This document shows positions 7,267 to 21,656 of a stretch of 64,000 nt of DNA, piece by piece; position 1 is the first letter of the stretch, and each line of letters starts with the position of its first letter. Source of the stretch: Pseudomonas aestuarii (lineage in GTDB: Bacteria > Pseudomonadota > Gammaproteobacteria > Pseudomonadales > Pseudomonadaceae). The notes below the pieces were generated by a model. That model searched no databases. It worked only from the letters and a program-made list of their open reading frames with translations, and was not told the DNA's origin. The position numbers were made by a program, and so were the translations under genes. The stretch spans positions 124,001 through 188,000 of the forward strand of contig NZ_JAQJZJ010000001.1 in NCBI RefSeq assembly GCF_027988105.1, written 5' to 3'.

Positions 7267-9063
7267 TCACACCGGCGTCAACGGCCAGAACCAGGGAATC
7301 ACGAAGCTGGCCACCACCCAGAGCAGCAGGTTGAGTGGGATGCCGATCTTCATGAAGTCGGTGAAGCGGTAGCCGCCGGCGTTGTAGACGAAGGTGTTGG
7401 TCTGGTAGCCGATCGGGGTGGCGAAGCTGGCGCTGGCAGCAAACATCACCGCCACCACGAACGGCCGTGGATCGACGCCCAGGTGCTGGGCCAGGCCGAT
7501 GGCGATGGGCGTGACCAGTACCGCCACGGCGTTGTTCGAAAGCATCTCGGTGAGGATCGAGGTGAACAGGTAGATGAACGACAGCATCAGCAGTGGCCCG
7601 GCCCAGGGCAGCAGGTTCATCATGTTCTGCACCATCAGCGTGACCAAACCGACCTTGTCCATGGCGATGCTGATCGCCAGCATGCCGAAGATCAGGCTGA
7701 GGATCTTCCAGTCCACCGCCTTGTAGGCGTCTTCCACGTCCAGGCAACGGGTCGCCAGCACGACCACCGCGCCGATGATCGCCAGGCCCTCGATGGCCAT
7801 CACGCCGAAGGCGGCGAGGACCATCACCGCCAGCGTGGCAATGATCGCAATCGGTGCCTTGTCGCGGCGGAAGGCGCGCTCCTGCACGGCGTTGAGGCTG
7901 ATCAGTTCGCCATTGTCGGCGAAGCGTTTGATTTGCGAAGGGGTGCCCTCGACCAGCATCACGTCGCCGAACTGCAATTCGAAGTCGTCCAGGTTGCCCT
8001 GGATGTTCTCGTCCTGGCGGTGCACGGCGAGCACGGCGATGCCGTAGCGCGCGGTCAGGTCGAGGTCGCGCATGGGCCGGTGGCTGTAGCGCGAATTGCG
8101 CCCGACGATGGCCTCGGCCAGCACCACGTCGTGGCTGCTGATGGTCTCGAAGGCGTCGCCGCGGTTGAACGACAGGTGACCACTCTCGCGCAGTTCCACC
8201 ACGTTCTTGACCTGGCCGTGCAGCACCAGGCGATCACCGCTGGCGAGCAGGGTGGCGTGATCCGGCTCGGTCAGCTCCTGCTCCTCGCGGAACAGCTTGA
8301 GCACCTGCAGGCCGCTGCCGCCATTGAGGTTGGCCTCGGCCAGGGTCTTGCCGACCACCGGCGAGTCGTGCGGCACCAGCAGTTCGGTCATGAAGGTGCG
8401 GTCCAGGTCGGGGCGCAATTGCCTGGACAGGGTTTCCCGCTCCGGCAGCAAATGGCGGCCGATGGTCAGCAGGTAGAGCATGCCGACCGTGGCCAGGATC
8501 AGCCCAGCGCCGGTGATCTCGAAGATGCCGAAGGGTTCCAGGCCGGCCTTGCGCGCGACGCCGTCGACCAGAATGTTGGTCGAGGTGCCGATCATGGTCA
8601 GGGTGCCGCCGAGGATGGTGGCGTAGGACAGCGGGATCAACAGCTTCGACGGCAGGGTGCCGGCACGGCGGGCCAGGGCGATTGCCACCGGGGTGAGGAT
8701 GGCCACCACCGGGGTGTTATTCAGGCAGGCGGAAATCACCAGGGCGACCAGGGTCAGGCCGGTGAGTACTTTTATCGGGCTGGTGCCGACCAGATCGCCC
8801 AGCCAGTTGCCCAGCGCGTCGATGCAGCCGGTGCGCTCCAGGGCCGCCGAGAGCACGAACATGCAGGCGATGGTCACCGGTGCCGAGTTGCTCAGCACGC
8901 TGAGCACTTCCTTGGGTTCCAGCAGCTGGGTGACCAGCAGCGCCGCCACGGCAATCGCCGCGACTATGTCCGGGCTCCACTTCTCGCGCACGAAGGCATA
9001 CAACACCCAGACCAGCAGGGCGCCGACAAACAGCAAGGGCAGGGGTAGCGAATCCCAGAACAT
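7267..9063 (-). CDS. SLC13/DASS-family anion transporter with two TrkA-C domains
   Basis: A 598-residue inner-membrane symporter with about 11 membrane segments. The duplicated substrate motifs ACLNNTPVVAILTP and LSNNAVAVLVTP, the GTSTNILVDG loop and the C-terminal signature GYQTNTFVYNAGGY are typical of the divalent anion:Na+ symporter family. Two TrkA-C (RCK_C) domains, about residues 200-375, interrupt the transport halves, as in bacterial sulfate-type permeases. The start at 9063 (MFWDSLPLP) has a TAAGGA ribosome binding site. Sulfate or a dicarboxylate is the likely substrate; the metY neighbour favours sulfur by inference only. Confidence 0.85.
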   Translation of the reverse strand: MFWDSLPLPLLFVGALLVWVLYAFVREKWSPDIVAAIAVAALLVTQLLEPKEVLSVLSNSAPVTIACMFVLSAALERTGCIDALGNWLGDLVGTSPIKVLTGLTLVALVISACLNNTPVVAILTPVAIALARRAGTLPSKLLIPLSYATILGGTLTMIGTSTNILVDGVARKAGLEPFGIFEITGAGLILATVGMLYLLTIGRHLLPERETLSRQLRPDLDRTFMTELLVPHDSPVVGKTLAEANLNGGSGLQVLKLFREEQELTEPDHATLLASGDRLVLHGQVKNVVELRESGHLSFNRGDAFETISSHDVVLAEAIVGRNSRYSHRPMRDLDLTARYGIAVLAVHRQDENIQGNLDDFELQFGDVMLVEGTPSQIKRFADNGELISLNAVQERAFRRDKAPIAIIATLAVMVLAAFGVMAIEGLAIIGAVVVLATRCLDVEDAYKAVDWKILSLIFGMLAISIAMDKVGLVTLMVQNMMNLLPWAGPLLMLSFIYLFTSILTEMLSNNAVAVLVTPIAIGLAQHLGVDPRPFVVAVMFAASASFATPIGYQTNTFVYNAGGYRFTDFMKIGIPLNLLLWVVASFVIPWFWPLTPV

Positions 9064-9148
9064 GAGCGTCCTTAGCGTGCGAATCGTGTATGAGGTGGCG
9101 GGCGCGCTCAAGGGCGGCTGCGCGAGGCGCTGAAGATAAGGGTTGCGG

Positions 9149-9163
9149 CTTAGAGAGTCTAAG
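9149..9163. promoter_or_regulatory. Perfect palindrome, candidate operator
   Basis: CTTAGA-GAG-TCTAAG is a perfect 6+6 inverted repeat in the 231 bp divergent gap between the DASS transporter (start 9063) and the racemase gene (start 9295). It lies about 90 bp upstream of the transporter start. I do not recognise the binding protein. Confidence 0.35.
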
Positions 9164-9294
9164 AATGTTTGAGAAGGTTTATATGCCTTTTCGATTTAAT
9201 AGATAAGGCTGTACCGCCACCCTGACCGCGCACTGTCCCTGTGCCCGCCTGCCATTGGCCGGTTAGGCTCTGGATTTCGAGAAGGGGATGATCG

Positions 9295-10002
9295 ATGCGC
9301 CAGTTAGGTATTCTCGGTGGCATGAGCTGGGAGTCCACCGCGAGCTATTACCGCCTGCTCAATCAGGGCGTGCGTGAGCGTCTGGGCGGCCTGCACTCGG
9401 CGCCCTTGCTCGTGCATTCGCTGGACTTTGCCGGGATCGCCGCGCTGCAGCAACTGGGCGACTGGGATGCTGCCGGGCGGCAGTTGGCGCTGGCGGCCCA
9501 GGGGCTGGAGCGCGCCGGTGCGACGGCGCTGCTGCTGGCGACCAACACCATGCACAAGGTGGCGCCGGCCATCGAGGCGGCGCTGAACATCCCCCTGCTG
9601 CATATCGGCGATGCGCTCGGCCAGGCGCTGCAGCGCCAGGGCGTCACGCGCGCGGCCCTGCTCGGTACGCGCTTCACCATGCAGGAGGCGTTCTACCGCG
9701 AGCGCCTGGCCGAGCGCTTCGGCATCCAGGTGGTGGTTCCCGCGCCCGCGCAGATGGACGAAATCGATCGGGTCATTTTCGCCGAGCTCTGTCAGGGCCA
9801 GTTCCACGACGCTGCCCGTGCCTTCTACCTGGACTGCCTGGCCCAGCTGCATGAGCGGGGCGCCGAAGTGGCGATTCTCGGCTGTACCGAAATCGGCCTG
9901 CTGCTCGAGGGCACGTGCGCGGCGCTGCCGATGCTCGACAGCACCGAGCTGCATGTGGCGATGGGCCTGGAGTGGCTGCTGGACGGCGCGCCGGGTGGAT
10001 GA
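9295..10002 (+). CDS. Aspartate/glutamate racemase family protein (YgeA type)
   Basis: A 235-residue cofactor-independent racemase. The first active-site segment is LATNTMHK with threonine 83, and the second is ILGCTEIGLL with cysteine 197. This Thr83/Cys197 pair is the asymmetric arrangement I recall from E. coli YgeA (broad-specificity amino-acid/glutamate racemase), so the missing first cysteine is a subfamily trait and not damage. The N-terminal LGILGGMSWEST matches this group. It would interconvert L- and D-amino acids in the cytoplasm. It is a single gene, convergent with selO, ending in a hairpin. Confidence 0.85.
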   Translation: MRQLGILGGMSWESTASYYRLLNQGVRERLGGLHSAPLLVHSLDFAGIAALQQLGDWDAAGRQLALAAQGLERAGATALLLATNTMHKVAPAIEAALNIPLLHIGDALGQALQRQGVTRAALLGTRFTMQEAFYRERLAERFGIQVVVPAPAQMDEIDRVIFAELCQGQFHDAARAFYLDCLAQLHERGAEVAILGCTEIGLLLEGTCAALPMLDSTELHVAMGLEWLLDGAPGG

Positions 10003-10024
10003 AGAAGGCGTTATCCACCCGGCG
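9989..10024. repeat. Inverted repeat over the racemase stop codon
   Basis: Twelve-base arms (CGCCGGGTGGAT and its complement) flank a 12-nt loop. The left arm includes the end of the racemase coding sequence and the hairpin spans its TGA. No T-run follows, so it may be a REP-like element or a weak transcript-end hairpin between convergent genes. Confidence 0.55.
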
Positions 10025-10041
10025 TCGGGCCTTAGCGTGGT

Positions 10042-14899
<4,858 letters not shown>

Positions 14900-14980
14900 G
14901 GTCGCGATCGTGCTGCTCGAAAAGAGGTTGAGTCTAACAGGCTGCTGAAAGGCGCGGCGCAGCAGGTTTGCAGCAGTCGG

Positions 14981-16726
14981 TCAGAGAAACAACCCCGGTC
15001 CTGGACGGCTACCTTCGGGGAATTTGACGCCGACTTTGCGGATCTTGTTCCCCTCCATTGCCGCCACCGTCCAGAGCAGGCCCTGCCACTCGACCTGATC
15101 GCCGATCACCGGTTCGCCGCCGATCTGCTGGGCGATAAAGCGACCGAGCGCCTGCTGGCCGTTGATGTCGGCCAGTTTCAGGCCGTATAAGGCGGCAACC
15201 GCGCCGAGCTCGGCGTCGCCTTCCAGGACGAAGTCACCGAAGAAACGCAGATCCTGGCCACGCGCGGGCGCCTGGCTGAACAGTTTGCCCAAGCCTGGCA
15301 GGTCGTGTTCGTGGCCAACCACGCAGAGCAGGTCGCCAGCTTCGAGGCGGGTGCTGCCCGAGGGGTGGAGCAGTTCCTTGCCGCGAAACAACGCGGCAAT
15401 GCGCGTGCCCTCGGGCATCTTCAGTTCGCGCAGGGCGGCGCCGATGCACCATTTTTCCGCGCCCAGGCGGTAGATGAACAGCTCCCACTGGCTGGTCGGG
15501 TGCACGTCCAGGCCGGCGCGCGACACCGGCACCGGCGCCGATGGCACGGTGACGCGCATTAGCTTGGCCGCCCACGGCAGGCTGGTGCCCTGCAGTAGCA
15601 GGGAGACCAGGACGATGAAGAAGGCCACATTGAAGAACAGCTGGGCATTTTCCAGCCCGGCCATCAGCGGGAACACCGCGAGAATGATCGGCACCGCGCC
15701 ACGCAAGCCCACCCAGGCGATGAAGGCGCGCTCGCGGTCATGGAAGCCTTTGAATGGCAGCAGGCCAATGAAAATCGACAGGGGCCGGGCGAACAGAATC
15801 ATCCACAGGGCCAGGCCCAGCGCCGGCAGGGCAATCGGCAGCAGTTCATGGGGTGTGACCAGCAGACCGAGGACCAGAAACATGCCGATCTGCGCCAGCC
15901 AGGCCAGGCCGTCGAGCATGTGCAGGATACCGTGACGCGAGCGGATCGGCCGATAGCCGAGCAGCAGGCCGCACAGGTAGATGGCCAGAATGCCGCTGCC
16001 GCCGACGGCATTGGTGATGGCGAAAATGATCAACCCGCCGCTGACCACCAGCAAGGGATAGAGGCCGTTGGCCAGCTCCATGCGATTGACCAGGTTGAGC
16101 AGCAGCCAGCCGCCGCCCAGGCCAAACAGCGCGCCTATGCCGAATTGCTCGAGCAGTTGCAGGAGCAGCGACCAGCTCAAACCATCCTGGCCGCTGCCGA
16201 GCATGGCGATCAGGGTTACGGTGAGGAACACCGCCATCGGGTCGTTACTGCCCGATTCGATTTCCAGGGTAGCGCTGACCCGTTCGTTCAGACCCCGCCC
16301 GCCAAGCAGGCTGAATACCGCGGCGGCGTCGGTGGAACCGACAATGGCACCGATCAGCAGGCCCTCCATCCAGCTCAGGTTGAACAGCCAGGCGGCGGCC
16401 ATGCCGGTCAGCCCGGCGGTGATCAGCACCCCCACCGTGGCCAGCGACAAGGAAGGCCACAGGGCTACGCGGAAACTGGAAACGCGGGTGCGCATGCCGC
16501 CATCGAGCAGGATGATCGCCAGGGCCAGGTTGCCCACCAGATAGGCCAGTGGGTAGTTGTCGAAGAGGATGCCGCCGGGACCGTCGGTGCCGGCTAACAT
16601 GCCGACCGCGAGGAAAATCACCAGGATGGGAATGCCGAAGCGCGCGCCAAAGGCGCTGACCAGAATGCTCAAGGCCACCAGCAATGCACCGATCAAGAAC
16701 AGATTATTGATGGTGCTGGCGTCCAA
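14981..16726 (-). CDS. Potassium/proton antiporter, CPA1 type (NhaP2/CvrA-like)
   Basis: A 581-residue cation/proton antiporter. Residues 1-390 form about 12 membrane segments, with the conserved acidic motif [12 protein letters not shown] (near residue 140) and [14 protein letters not shown] (near 165). A cytoplasmic TrkA-C domain follows (about 410-485), then a CorC/HlyC-type transporter-associated domain (about 495-575). This three-part layout matches the NhaP2/CvrA K+/H+ antiporters that export K+ at acid pH or low osmolarity. It sits beside the mechanosensitive channel, which fits osmotic adaptation. Substrate preference (K+ or Na+) is inferred from the family. Confidence 0.85.
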   Translation of the reverse strand: MDASTINNLFLIGALLVALSILVSAFGARFGIPILVIFLAVGMLAGTDGPGGILFDNYPLAYLVGNLALAIILLDGGMRTRVSSFRVALWPSLSLATVGVLITAGLTGMAAAWLFNLSWMEGLLIGAIVGSTDAAAVFSLLGGRGLNERVSATLEIESGSNDPMAVFLTVTLIAMLGSGQDGLSWSLLLQLLEQFGIGALFGLGGGWLLLNLVNRMELANGLYPLLVVSGGLIIFAITNAVGGSGILAIYLCGLLLGYRPIRSRHGILHMLDGLAWLAQIGMFLVLGLLVTPHELLPIALPALGLALWMILFARPLSIFIGLLPFKGFHDRERAFIAWVGLRGAVPIILAVFPLMAGLENAQLFFNVAFFIVLVSLLLQGTSLPWAAKLMRVTVPSAPVPVSRAGLDVHPTSQWELFIYRLGAEKWCIGAALRELKMPEGTRIAALFRGKELLHPSGSTRLEAGDLLCVVGHEHDLPGLGKLFSQAPARGQDLRFFGDFVLEGDAELGAVAALYGLKLADINGQQALGRFIAQQIGGEPVIGDQVEWQGLLWTVAAMEGNKIRKVGVKFPEGSRPGPGLFL

Positions 16727-16810
16727 GGCGGTACTCCGGGCTAAAGGGCGACTGCATCCATATGCATGGTGCGTGCCATGGATTCTAACCGCTGCCCAGG
16801 TCTGCCGGTC

Positions 16811-16839
16811 AAAAAAAACGCCCCGCGACCGCGAGGCGT
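16811..16839 (-). terminator. Intrinsic terminator of the acyl-CoA dehydrogenase gene
   Basis: On the minus strand a GC-rich stem (ACGCCTCGCG pairing with CGCGGGGCGT, one wobble) runs into a run of eight T. It lies 24 bp after the stop codon. Confidence 0.85.
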
Positions 16840-16862
16840 AGCTTGATTCAGCCGAGGCCGTT

Positions 16863-18665
16863 TTAGAACCAGGCGTCCTGCATGCCCAGGCAGGTGTCGT
16901 CGCGGGCTTCGAGGATCGCCAGGTCGTGGTGGCAGCTCGGCACTTCCCAGGTCAGGAAGTAGCGCGCGGCCTGCAGCTTGCCCTTGTAGAAGTCGGCATC
17001 CGCCGGATTGCCGGCCGCCAGGCCCTGCTCGGCCTTGATCGCCTGTTCCAGCCAGCGCCAGCCGATGACCATATGGCCGAAGACTTTCAGGTACAACGCC
17101 GAGTTGGCCAGAGCCTGATTGACCTTGCCGCTCATCAGGTCGCCCAGCAGCGCCAGGGTCACCGACGAGAGGCGCGCCAGCAGCTGCTCGAGCGGCTGGC
17201 GCAGGGCGTTCAGTGACTCGTATTCGCCGGCCTGCTGACAGGTACCCTGGATCAGCTTGACCAGTTGCTTGAGCGCCGCGCCGCCATTCATCGAGACCTT
17301 GCGCCCGAGCAGGTCGAGCGACTGGATGCCGTGGGTGCCTTCGTGGATCGGGTTGAGGCGGTTGTCGCGGTAATACTGCTCCACCGGGTAATCGCGGGTG
17401 TAGCCGTGGCCGCCGAGAATCTGAATCGCCAGCTCGTTGGCCTTGAGGCAGAACTCCGAGGGCCAGGATTTGACGATCGGGGTGAGCAGGTCGAGCAGCT
17501 CCAGGGCGATACGCCGCTCGTCTTCGGTGGCCAGGGTCTGGGTGTCGTCGAACAGGCGCGCGGCATACAGGCCGAGGTCGAAGGCGCCTTCGACGTAGGC
17601 CTTCTGGGTCAGCAGCATGCGTCGCACGTCGGCGTGTTCGACGATCGCGACTTGCGGGCTGCTCGGGTCCTTGCCGTCCGGTTGGCGGCCTTGCGGGCGT
17701 TGGCGAGCGTAGTCCAGCGAATACAGGTAGCCGGCATAGCCGAGCATCACCGCGCCCATGCCGACGCCGATCCGCGCCTCGTTCATCATCTGGAACATAT
17801 AGGACAGGCCGGCGTGCGGCTTGCCCACCAGGTAGCCGACGCACTCGCCGTTATCGCCGAAGTTCAACGCCGTGGAAGTGGTGCCGCGCCAGCCCATCTT
17901 GTGGAACAAACCGGCCAGCACCACGTCGTTGCGCTGGCCCAGGCTGCCGTCGTCGCCCACCAGGAACTTCGGCACGATAAACAGCGAGATACCCTTCACC
18001 CCGGGCGGGGCGTCCGGCAGCTTGGCCAGCACCATGTGCACGATGTTCTCGCTCAATGGATGGTCGCCGCCGGAGATGAAGATCTTGTTGCCCTTGAGCC
18101 GGTAAGTGCCGTCGCCGGCCGGTTCGGCGCGGGTGCGGATATCCGACAGCGATGAGCCGGCGTGCGGCTCGGTCAAGGCCATGGTGCCGAAGAAACGGCC
18201 CTCGATCATCGGCTGCAGAAAGCGCTGCTTGTGCTCCTCGCTGCCAAAGGCTTCGATCAGGTTGGCCGCGCCCATGGTCAGGAACGGGTAGGAAGTGGTC
18301 GCCGCGTTGGCCGACTGGAAATGCGCGAAGCAGGCCTGGGACAGCAGGTTGGGCAGCTGCATGCCGCCAGCATCGAACTCGCGGGTGGCATTGAGGAAGC
18401 CCGCCTCGAGGAAGGCATCCACCGCCGGCTTGACCTCGGGGATCAGCACCGCGGCGCCGTCGACGTATTCCGGCTCGTGCTCGTCGTTCTTGCGGTTGTG
18501 CGGGGCGAACAGGTTCTCGGCGATGCTGCGCGCGGTGTCGATGGCCGCATCGAAGGTCTCGCGGCTGTGCTCGGCAAAGCGCTCGCGCTGGGTCAGGGCT
18601 TCGGCGTCGAGCACTTCGTAAAGTTCGAAGGCCAGGTTGCGGGAGCTGAGCAGGGACTCGGACAT
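16863..18665 (-). CDS. Acyl-CoA dehydrogenase (with C-terminal AcylCoA_dehydC domain)
   Basis: A 600-residue FAD enzyme that introduces the alpha-beta double bond in fatty-acid degradation. It carries [17 protein letters not shown] (FAD/substrate loop, about residues 160-176), the [20 protein letters not shown] signature region, and [15 protein letters not shown], whose glutamate is the catalytic base in this family. The extra C-terminal 130 residues match the extended acyl-CoA dehydrogenases of pseudomonads. It is monocistronic with its own terminator. In PAO1 a pair of such genes is known elsewhere; this copy corresponds to the PA5020 position from memory. Chain-length preference is unknown. 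Confidence 0.9.
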   Translation of the reverse strand: MSESLLSSRNLAFELYEVLDAEALTQRERFAEHSRETFDAAIDTARSIAENLFAPHNRKNDEHEPEYVDGAAVLIPEVKPAVDAFLEAGFLNATREFDAGGMQLPNLLSQACFAHFQSANAATTSYPFLTMGAANLIEAFGSEEHKQRFLQPMIEGRFFGTMALTEPHAGSSLSDIRTRAEPAGDGTYRLKGNKIFISGGDHPLSENIVHMVLAKLPDAPPGVKGISLFIVPKFLVGDDGSLGQRNDVVLAGLFHKMGWRGTTSTALNFGDNGECVGYLVGKPHAGLSYMFQMMNEARIGVGMGAVMLGYAGYLYSLDYARQRPQGRQPDGKDPSSPQVAIVEHADVRRMLLTQKAYVEGAFDLGLYAARLFDDTQTLATEDERRIALELLDLLTPIVKSWPSEFCLKANELAIQILGGHGYTRDYPVEQYYRDNRLNPIHEGTHGIQSLDLLGRKVSMNGGAALKQLVKLIQGTCQQAGEYESLNALRQPLEQLLARLSSVTLALLGDLMSGKVNQALANSALYLKVFGHMVIGWRWLEQAIKAEQGLAAGNPADADFYKGKLQAARYFLTWEVPSCHHDLAILEARDDTCLGMQDAWF

Positions 18666-18801
18666 GGGTATACCTCCGGTTTGGATGCGCCGAGTCTAAG
18701 CAGCCGCGAGCGGTGCTCCCAGCACTATCAATAAGCGTGATAGCGGGCCGTAGGGCAGGGTTGCAGCGACTCCAGCCTGGATCAATGGCTAAAGCCTCCG
18801 G

Positions 18802-19848
18802 CTACCGGGCCACGAAGCCTTTAGCCAGTTCCGCAGTCAGTTCGGCGGCGCCGATGTGCTTGCAGCCGCTGGTATTCTGTCCGGCCCAGAGTGGCGAAAA
18901 ATCACCGCTGCCCCGACTTTCCGCCTTGGCGCGCAGGGGCGCGATGGCCGCCGCGGCCAAGGGAAAGCCCGGGGCTGCCGGGCTGAACGGCCCCTGCTCA
19001 CGGATTAAGCGGTTGACGATGCCCCGCGCCGGGCGGCCGCTGAACAGGTTGGTCAGGGCGGTATGCCGCGCCTGCGGACTGTGCAAGGCGGCGCGGTGGA
19101 TGGCGCTGGTGCTCGCTTCCGGGCAACAGAGGTAGGCCGTGCCGATCTGCACCCCGGCCGCGCCCAGGGCCATGGCCGCGCGCACGCCTTGGGCATCGGC
19201 AATGCCGCCCGCGGCAATCACCGGTAGTCGCACCGCGTCGACCATCTGCGGCAGCAGGGCGAAGGTGCCGCACTGGCGACTCAGGTCCATATCGAGAAAG
19301 TGGCCGCGATGACCGCCGGCTTCCAGGCCCTGGGCGATGATCGCATCGACGCCATGCGCCTCTAGCCAGAGCGCTTCCTCGACGGTGGTCGCCGAGCTGA
19401 GCACCTTCGCCCCGCAGGCTTTGACGCGGGCCAGCAACTCGGCGCAGGGCAGGCCGAAATGGAAGCTGACCACGGCCGGGCGAAATTCATCCAGCAGATC
19501 CGCCATCTCGGCACTGAACGGCTGCCGGCCAGGGCCACTGGCGATACCTGTCGGGTCGATGGCCAGCTCGGCGTAGTAAGGCTGCAGCGCGCTGCGCCAG
19601 GCCGCTTCCCGCTGCGCATCGACTGGCGCCGGGGTGTGGCAGAAGAAGTTGAGGTTGAAGGGCTTGGCAGTCTTGGCCGTCAGCGCCGTCAGCTCTGCGC
19701 GCAACCCGGCGGCATCGAGCATGGCGCAGGGCAGCGAACCCAGGCCGCCGGCATTCGATATGGTCGCCGCCAGTGCATGATTCTGTGCCCCGGCCATGGG
19801 GGCCTGGATCAAGGGCACGTCGATACCCAGCAGGTGTTGCAGTGGCAT
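18802..19848 (-). CDS. Nitronate monooxygenase family flavoprotein
   Basis: A 348-residue FMN TIM-barrel protein. VPLIQAPMAG lies near the start, with the FMN-binding segments AQGLEAGGHRGHF and PVIAAGGIADAQGV and the late segment GRPARGIVNRLI. Such enzymes oxidise alkyl nitronates (for example propionate-3-nitronate). I chose the ATG at 19848 because GGAGC lies upstream at a good distance; an earlier ATG at 19863 lacks one. It is divergent from rlmJ, with 120 bp between the starts. Some family members act as enoyl reductases (FabK), but the ACP-reductase gene context is absent here. Confidence 0.82.
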   Translation of the reverse strand: MPLQHLLGIDVPLIQAPMAGAQNHALAATISNAGGLGSLPCAMLDAAGLRAELTALTAKTAKPFNLNFFCHTPAPVDAQREAAWRSALQPYYAELAIDPTGIASGPGRQPFSAEMADLLDEFRPAVVSFHFGLPCAELLARVKACGAKVLSSATTVEEALWLEAHGVDAIIAQGLEAGGHRGHFLDMDLSRQCGTFALLPQMVDAVRLPVIAAGGIADAQGVRAAMALGAAGVQIGTAYLCCPEASTSAIHRAALHSPQARHTALTNLFSGRPARGIVNRLIREQGPFSPAAPGFPLAAAAIAPLRAKAESRGSGDFSPLWAGQNTSGCKHIGAAELTAELAKGFVAR

Positions 19849-19968
19849 AAGGTTGCGCTCCATGCGGTTTCGTGGCGTCAGGAGGGGTAACCATAGCCAG
19901 TTGCAGCCGGCAGTGGCCAGTGCAAATGCTGGCGGCCTGTTAAACTGTGCGGCCACAGGAGTCCGCCC

Positions 19969-20826
19969 ATGAACTACCGTCACGCCTTCCATGCCGGCAA
20001 CCATGCCGATGTGTTGAAACACGTTATCTTGAGTCGCCTGATTGCCCTGCTGTCACGCAAGGAGGCGCCCTTCGCCTACCTCGACAGCCACGCAGGCGTG
20101 GGCCTCTACGACCTCGCCGGGGACCAGGCCAACCGCACCGGCGAATGGCTGCAGGGCATCGCCCGGCTGTGGCGGGCCGAGGATGTCCCGGATCAACTGG
20201 TCGATTACCTGGAAGTGATTCGCGCCATGAACCCCGATGGTGTGCTGCGTCATTACCCCGGCTCGCCGGAACTGGCGCGCATGCTGACGCGCGAGCAGGA
20301 TCGCCTGCACCTCAACGAAAAACACCCGGAAGACGGCCGCCTGCTCAAGGAAAACATGCACGGCGACCGCCGCGTCGCCGTGCACCTGGGTGAAGGCTGG
20401 CACGTGTCACGGGCCTTGCTGCCGACCCGCGAGAAGCGCGTGCTGCTGCTGATCGACCCACCGTTCGAGCAGGCCGATGAGCCGGAGCGCTGCGTGCAGG
20501 CGCTGAACGAAGCCATTGGCCGGATGCGCCAGGCGGTGGTGGCGATCTGGTACCCGATCAAGGAACTGGGTCAGCTGCGGCGCTTCTACCGCGACCTGGA
20601 GAAGAGCAATGCGCCCAAGCTGCTGCGCATCGAGCTCTATGTGCACCCCGCCGATGACGCGCAGCGCCTGAACGGCTCCGGCCTGGTGATCAGCAATCCG
20701 CCCTGGGGCCTGGAGGACGAACTCAAGCAGATCCTGCCCTGGCTGACCACCTTGCTCGGGCAAAGCCAGGCCGGCTGGCGCATGGACTGGCTGATCGAGG
20801 AGCAAGCGGCAGGCCCCAAGCCATAA
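19969..20826 (+). CDS. rlmJ: 23S rRNA (adenine(2030)-N6)-methyltransferase
   Basis: A 285-residue SAM-dependent methyltransferase that modifies A2030 of 23S rRNA. The N-terminus MNYRHAFHAGNHADVLKH is the hallmark of the RlmJ/YhiR family. The catalytic motif IDPPFE (D/N-P-P-F/Y) is near residue 163, and ISNPPWGLED lies near the C-terminus. It is a single gene on the plus strand, convergent with msrA. Confidence 0.93.
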   Translation: MNYRHAFHAGNHADVLKHVILSRLIALLSRKEAPFAYLDSHAGVGLYDLAGDQANRTGEWLQGIARLWRAEDVPDQLVDYLEVIRAMNPDGVLRHYPGSPELARMLTREQDRLHLNEKHPEDGRLLKENMHGDRRVAVHLGEGWHVSRALLPTREKRVLLLIDPPFEQADEPERCVQALNEAIGRMRQAVVAIWYPIKELGQLRRFYRDLEKSNAPKLLRIELYVHPADDAQRLNGSGLVISNPPWGLEDELKQILPWLTTLLGQSQAGWRMDWLIEEQAAGPKP

Positions 20827-20844
20827 GCTTCAAGTGAAAAGCTC

Positions 20845-20903
20845 GTAGAGCGGGTGCAAGCCGCCGTGCTTTCTTGAGTTGTGGCGGGTTGCACCCGCCC
20901 TAC
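20845..20903. repeat. REP-like inverted repeat between rlmJ and msrA
   Basis: GTAGAGCGGGTGCAA (20845-20859) and TTGCACCCGCCCTAC (20889-20903) pair at 14 of 15 positions. An inner CCGCC/GGCGG pairing extends the stem. It lies between convergent genes, as REP-type elements of pseudomonads usually do, and could also help end both transcripts. Confidence 0.6.
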
Positions 20904-20921
20904 AAGGCTTGCAGCTGCCGG

Positions 20922-21569
20922 CTACGCCGGCAAGCACACCCCAGTGCCGCCCAGGCCGCAATAGCCGCCGGGGTTCTTGGCCAGGTATTGCTGGTGGTAG
21001 GCCTCGGCATAGTAGAAGGGCGGGGCTTCGGCAATTTCGGTGGTGATGGGGCCGAAGCCGGCCTGTTCCAGTTCGGCCTGGAACTGCGCCTGGCTGGCTT
21101 TGGCGGCGGCCAGCTGCTCAGGGCTATAGCAGTAGATGGCCGAGCGGTACTGGCTGCCGATGTCGTTGCCCTGGCGCATGCCCTGGGTCGGGTTGTGGGC
21201 TTCCCAGAACACCTTCAGCAGCGCCGCGTAACTGGTCTGTTGCGGGTCGAAGACCACCAGCACCGCTTCGGTGTGGCCGGTCAGGCCGGAGCAGGTTTCC
21301 TCGTAGGTCGGGTTTGGCGTATGGCCGCCGGCATAGCCGACGGCGGTGGTCCACACGCCCGGTTGCTGCCAAAAACGTCGCTCGGCACCCCAGAAACAGC
21401 CGAGGGCGAATACCGCCTGCTGCATGCCGGCCGGGAATGGCCCCTGCAGGGGGTGGCCGTTGACGTAATGGGCGTCCGGAACGGGCAGCGGCGTATCGCG
21501 GCCGGGCAGCGCCTGCTCGGCGCTGGGCAGTTCGAGTCGGTGGGCAAGAATTTGCGAACGCAGAACCAT
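20922..21569 (-). CDS. msrA: Peptide-methionine (S)-S-oxide reductase
   Basis: A 215-residue repair enzyme that reduces methionine-S-sulfoxide in proteins in the cytoplasm. The catalytic GCFWGAE motif places the active cysteine at residue 58, and resolving cysteines lie in the C-terminal [11 protein letters not shown]. The start at 21569 is set by GAGGAG 7 nt upstream (an earlier in-frame ATG lacks it), giving a length equal to that I recall for P. aeruginosa MsrA. It lies 87 bp after dipA on the same strand. Confidence 0.94.
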   Translation of the reverse strand: MVLRSQILAHRLELPSAEQALPGRDTPLPVPDAHYVNGHPLQGPFPAGMQQAVFALGCFWGAERRFWQQPGVWTTAVGYAGGHTPNPTYEETCSGLTGHTEAVLVVFDPQQTSYAALLKVFWEAHNPTQGMRQGNDIGSQYRSAIYCYSPEQLAAAKASQAQFQAELEQAGFGPITTEIAEAPPFYYAEAYHQQYLAKNPGGYCGLGGTGVCLPA

Positions 21570-21656
21570 GAGCGAACTCCTCAACATAAGCGGGTGTATC
21601 GGTAGACCGCGCGCATGCCGCGGCGTTACAGGTCGTGGCCGGAGCCCCGTGAGCGG

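Noticed and set aside
7237..9048. A 603-codon plus-strand open frame opposite the DASS transporter
   Set aside because: It is the antisense shadow of a clear membrane transporter in GC-rich DNA; its translation is His/Gln/Gly-rich without any family motif. The same applies to long antisense frames at 5677-7215, 29778-31988, 34336-36510 and 61463-63139.
9295..10002. Racemase suspected to be inactive because the first active-site cysteine is missing
   Set aside because: The Thr83/Cys197 pair is what I recall for the YgeA subfamily, so it is not evidence of damage.
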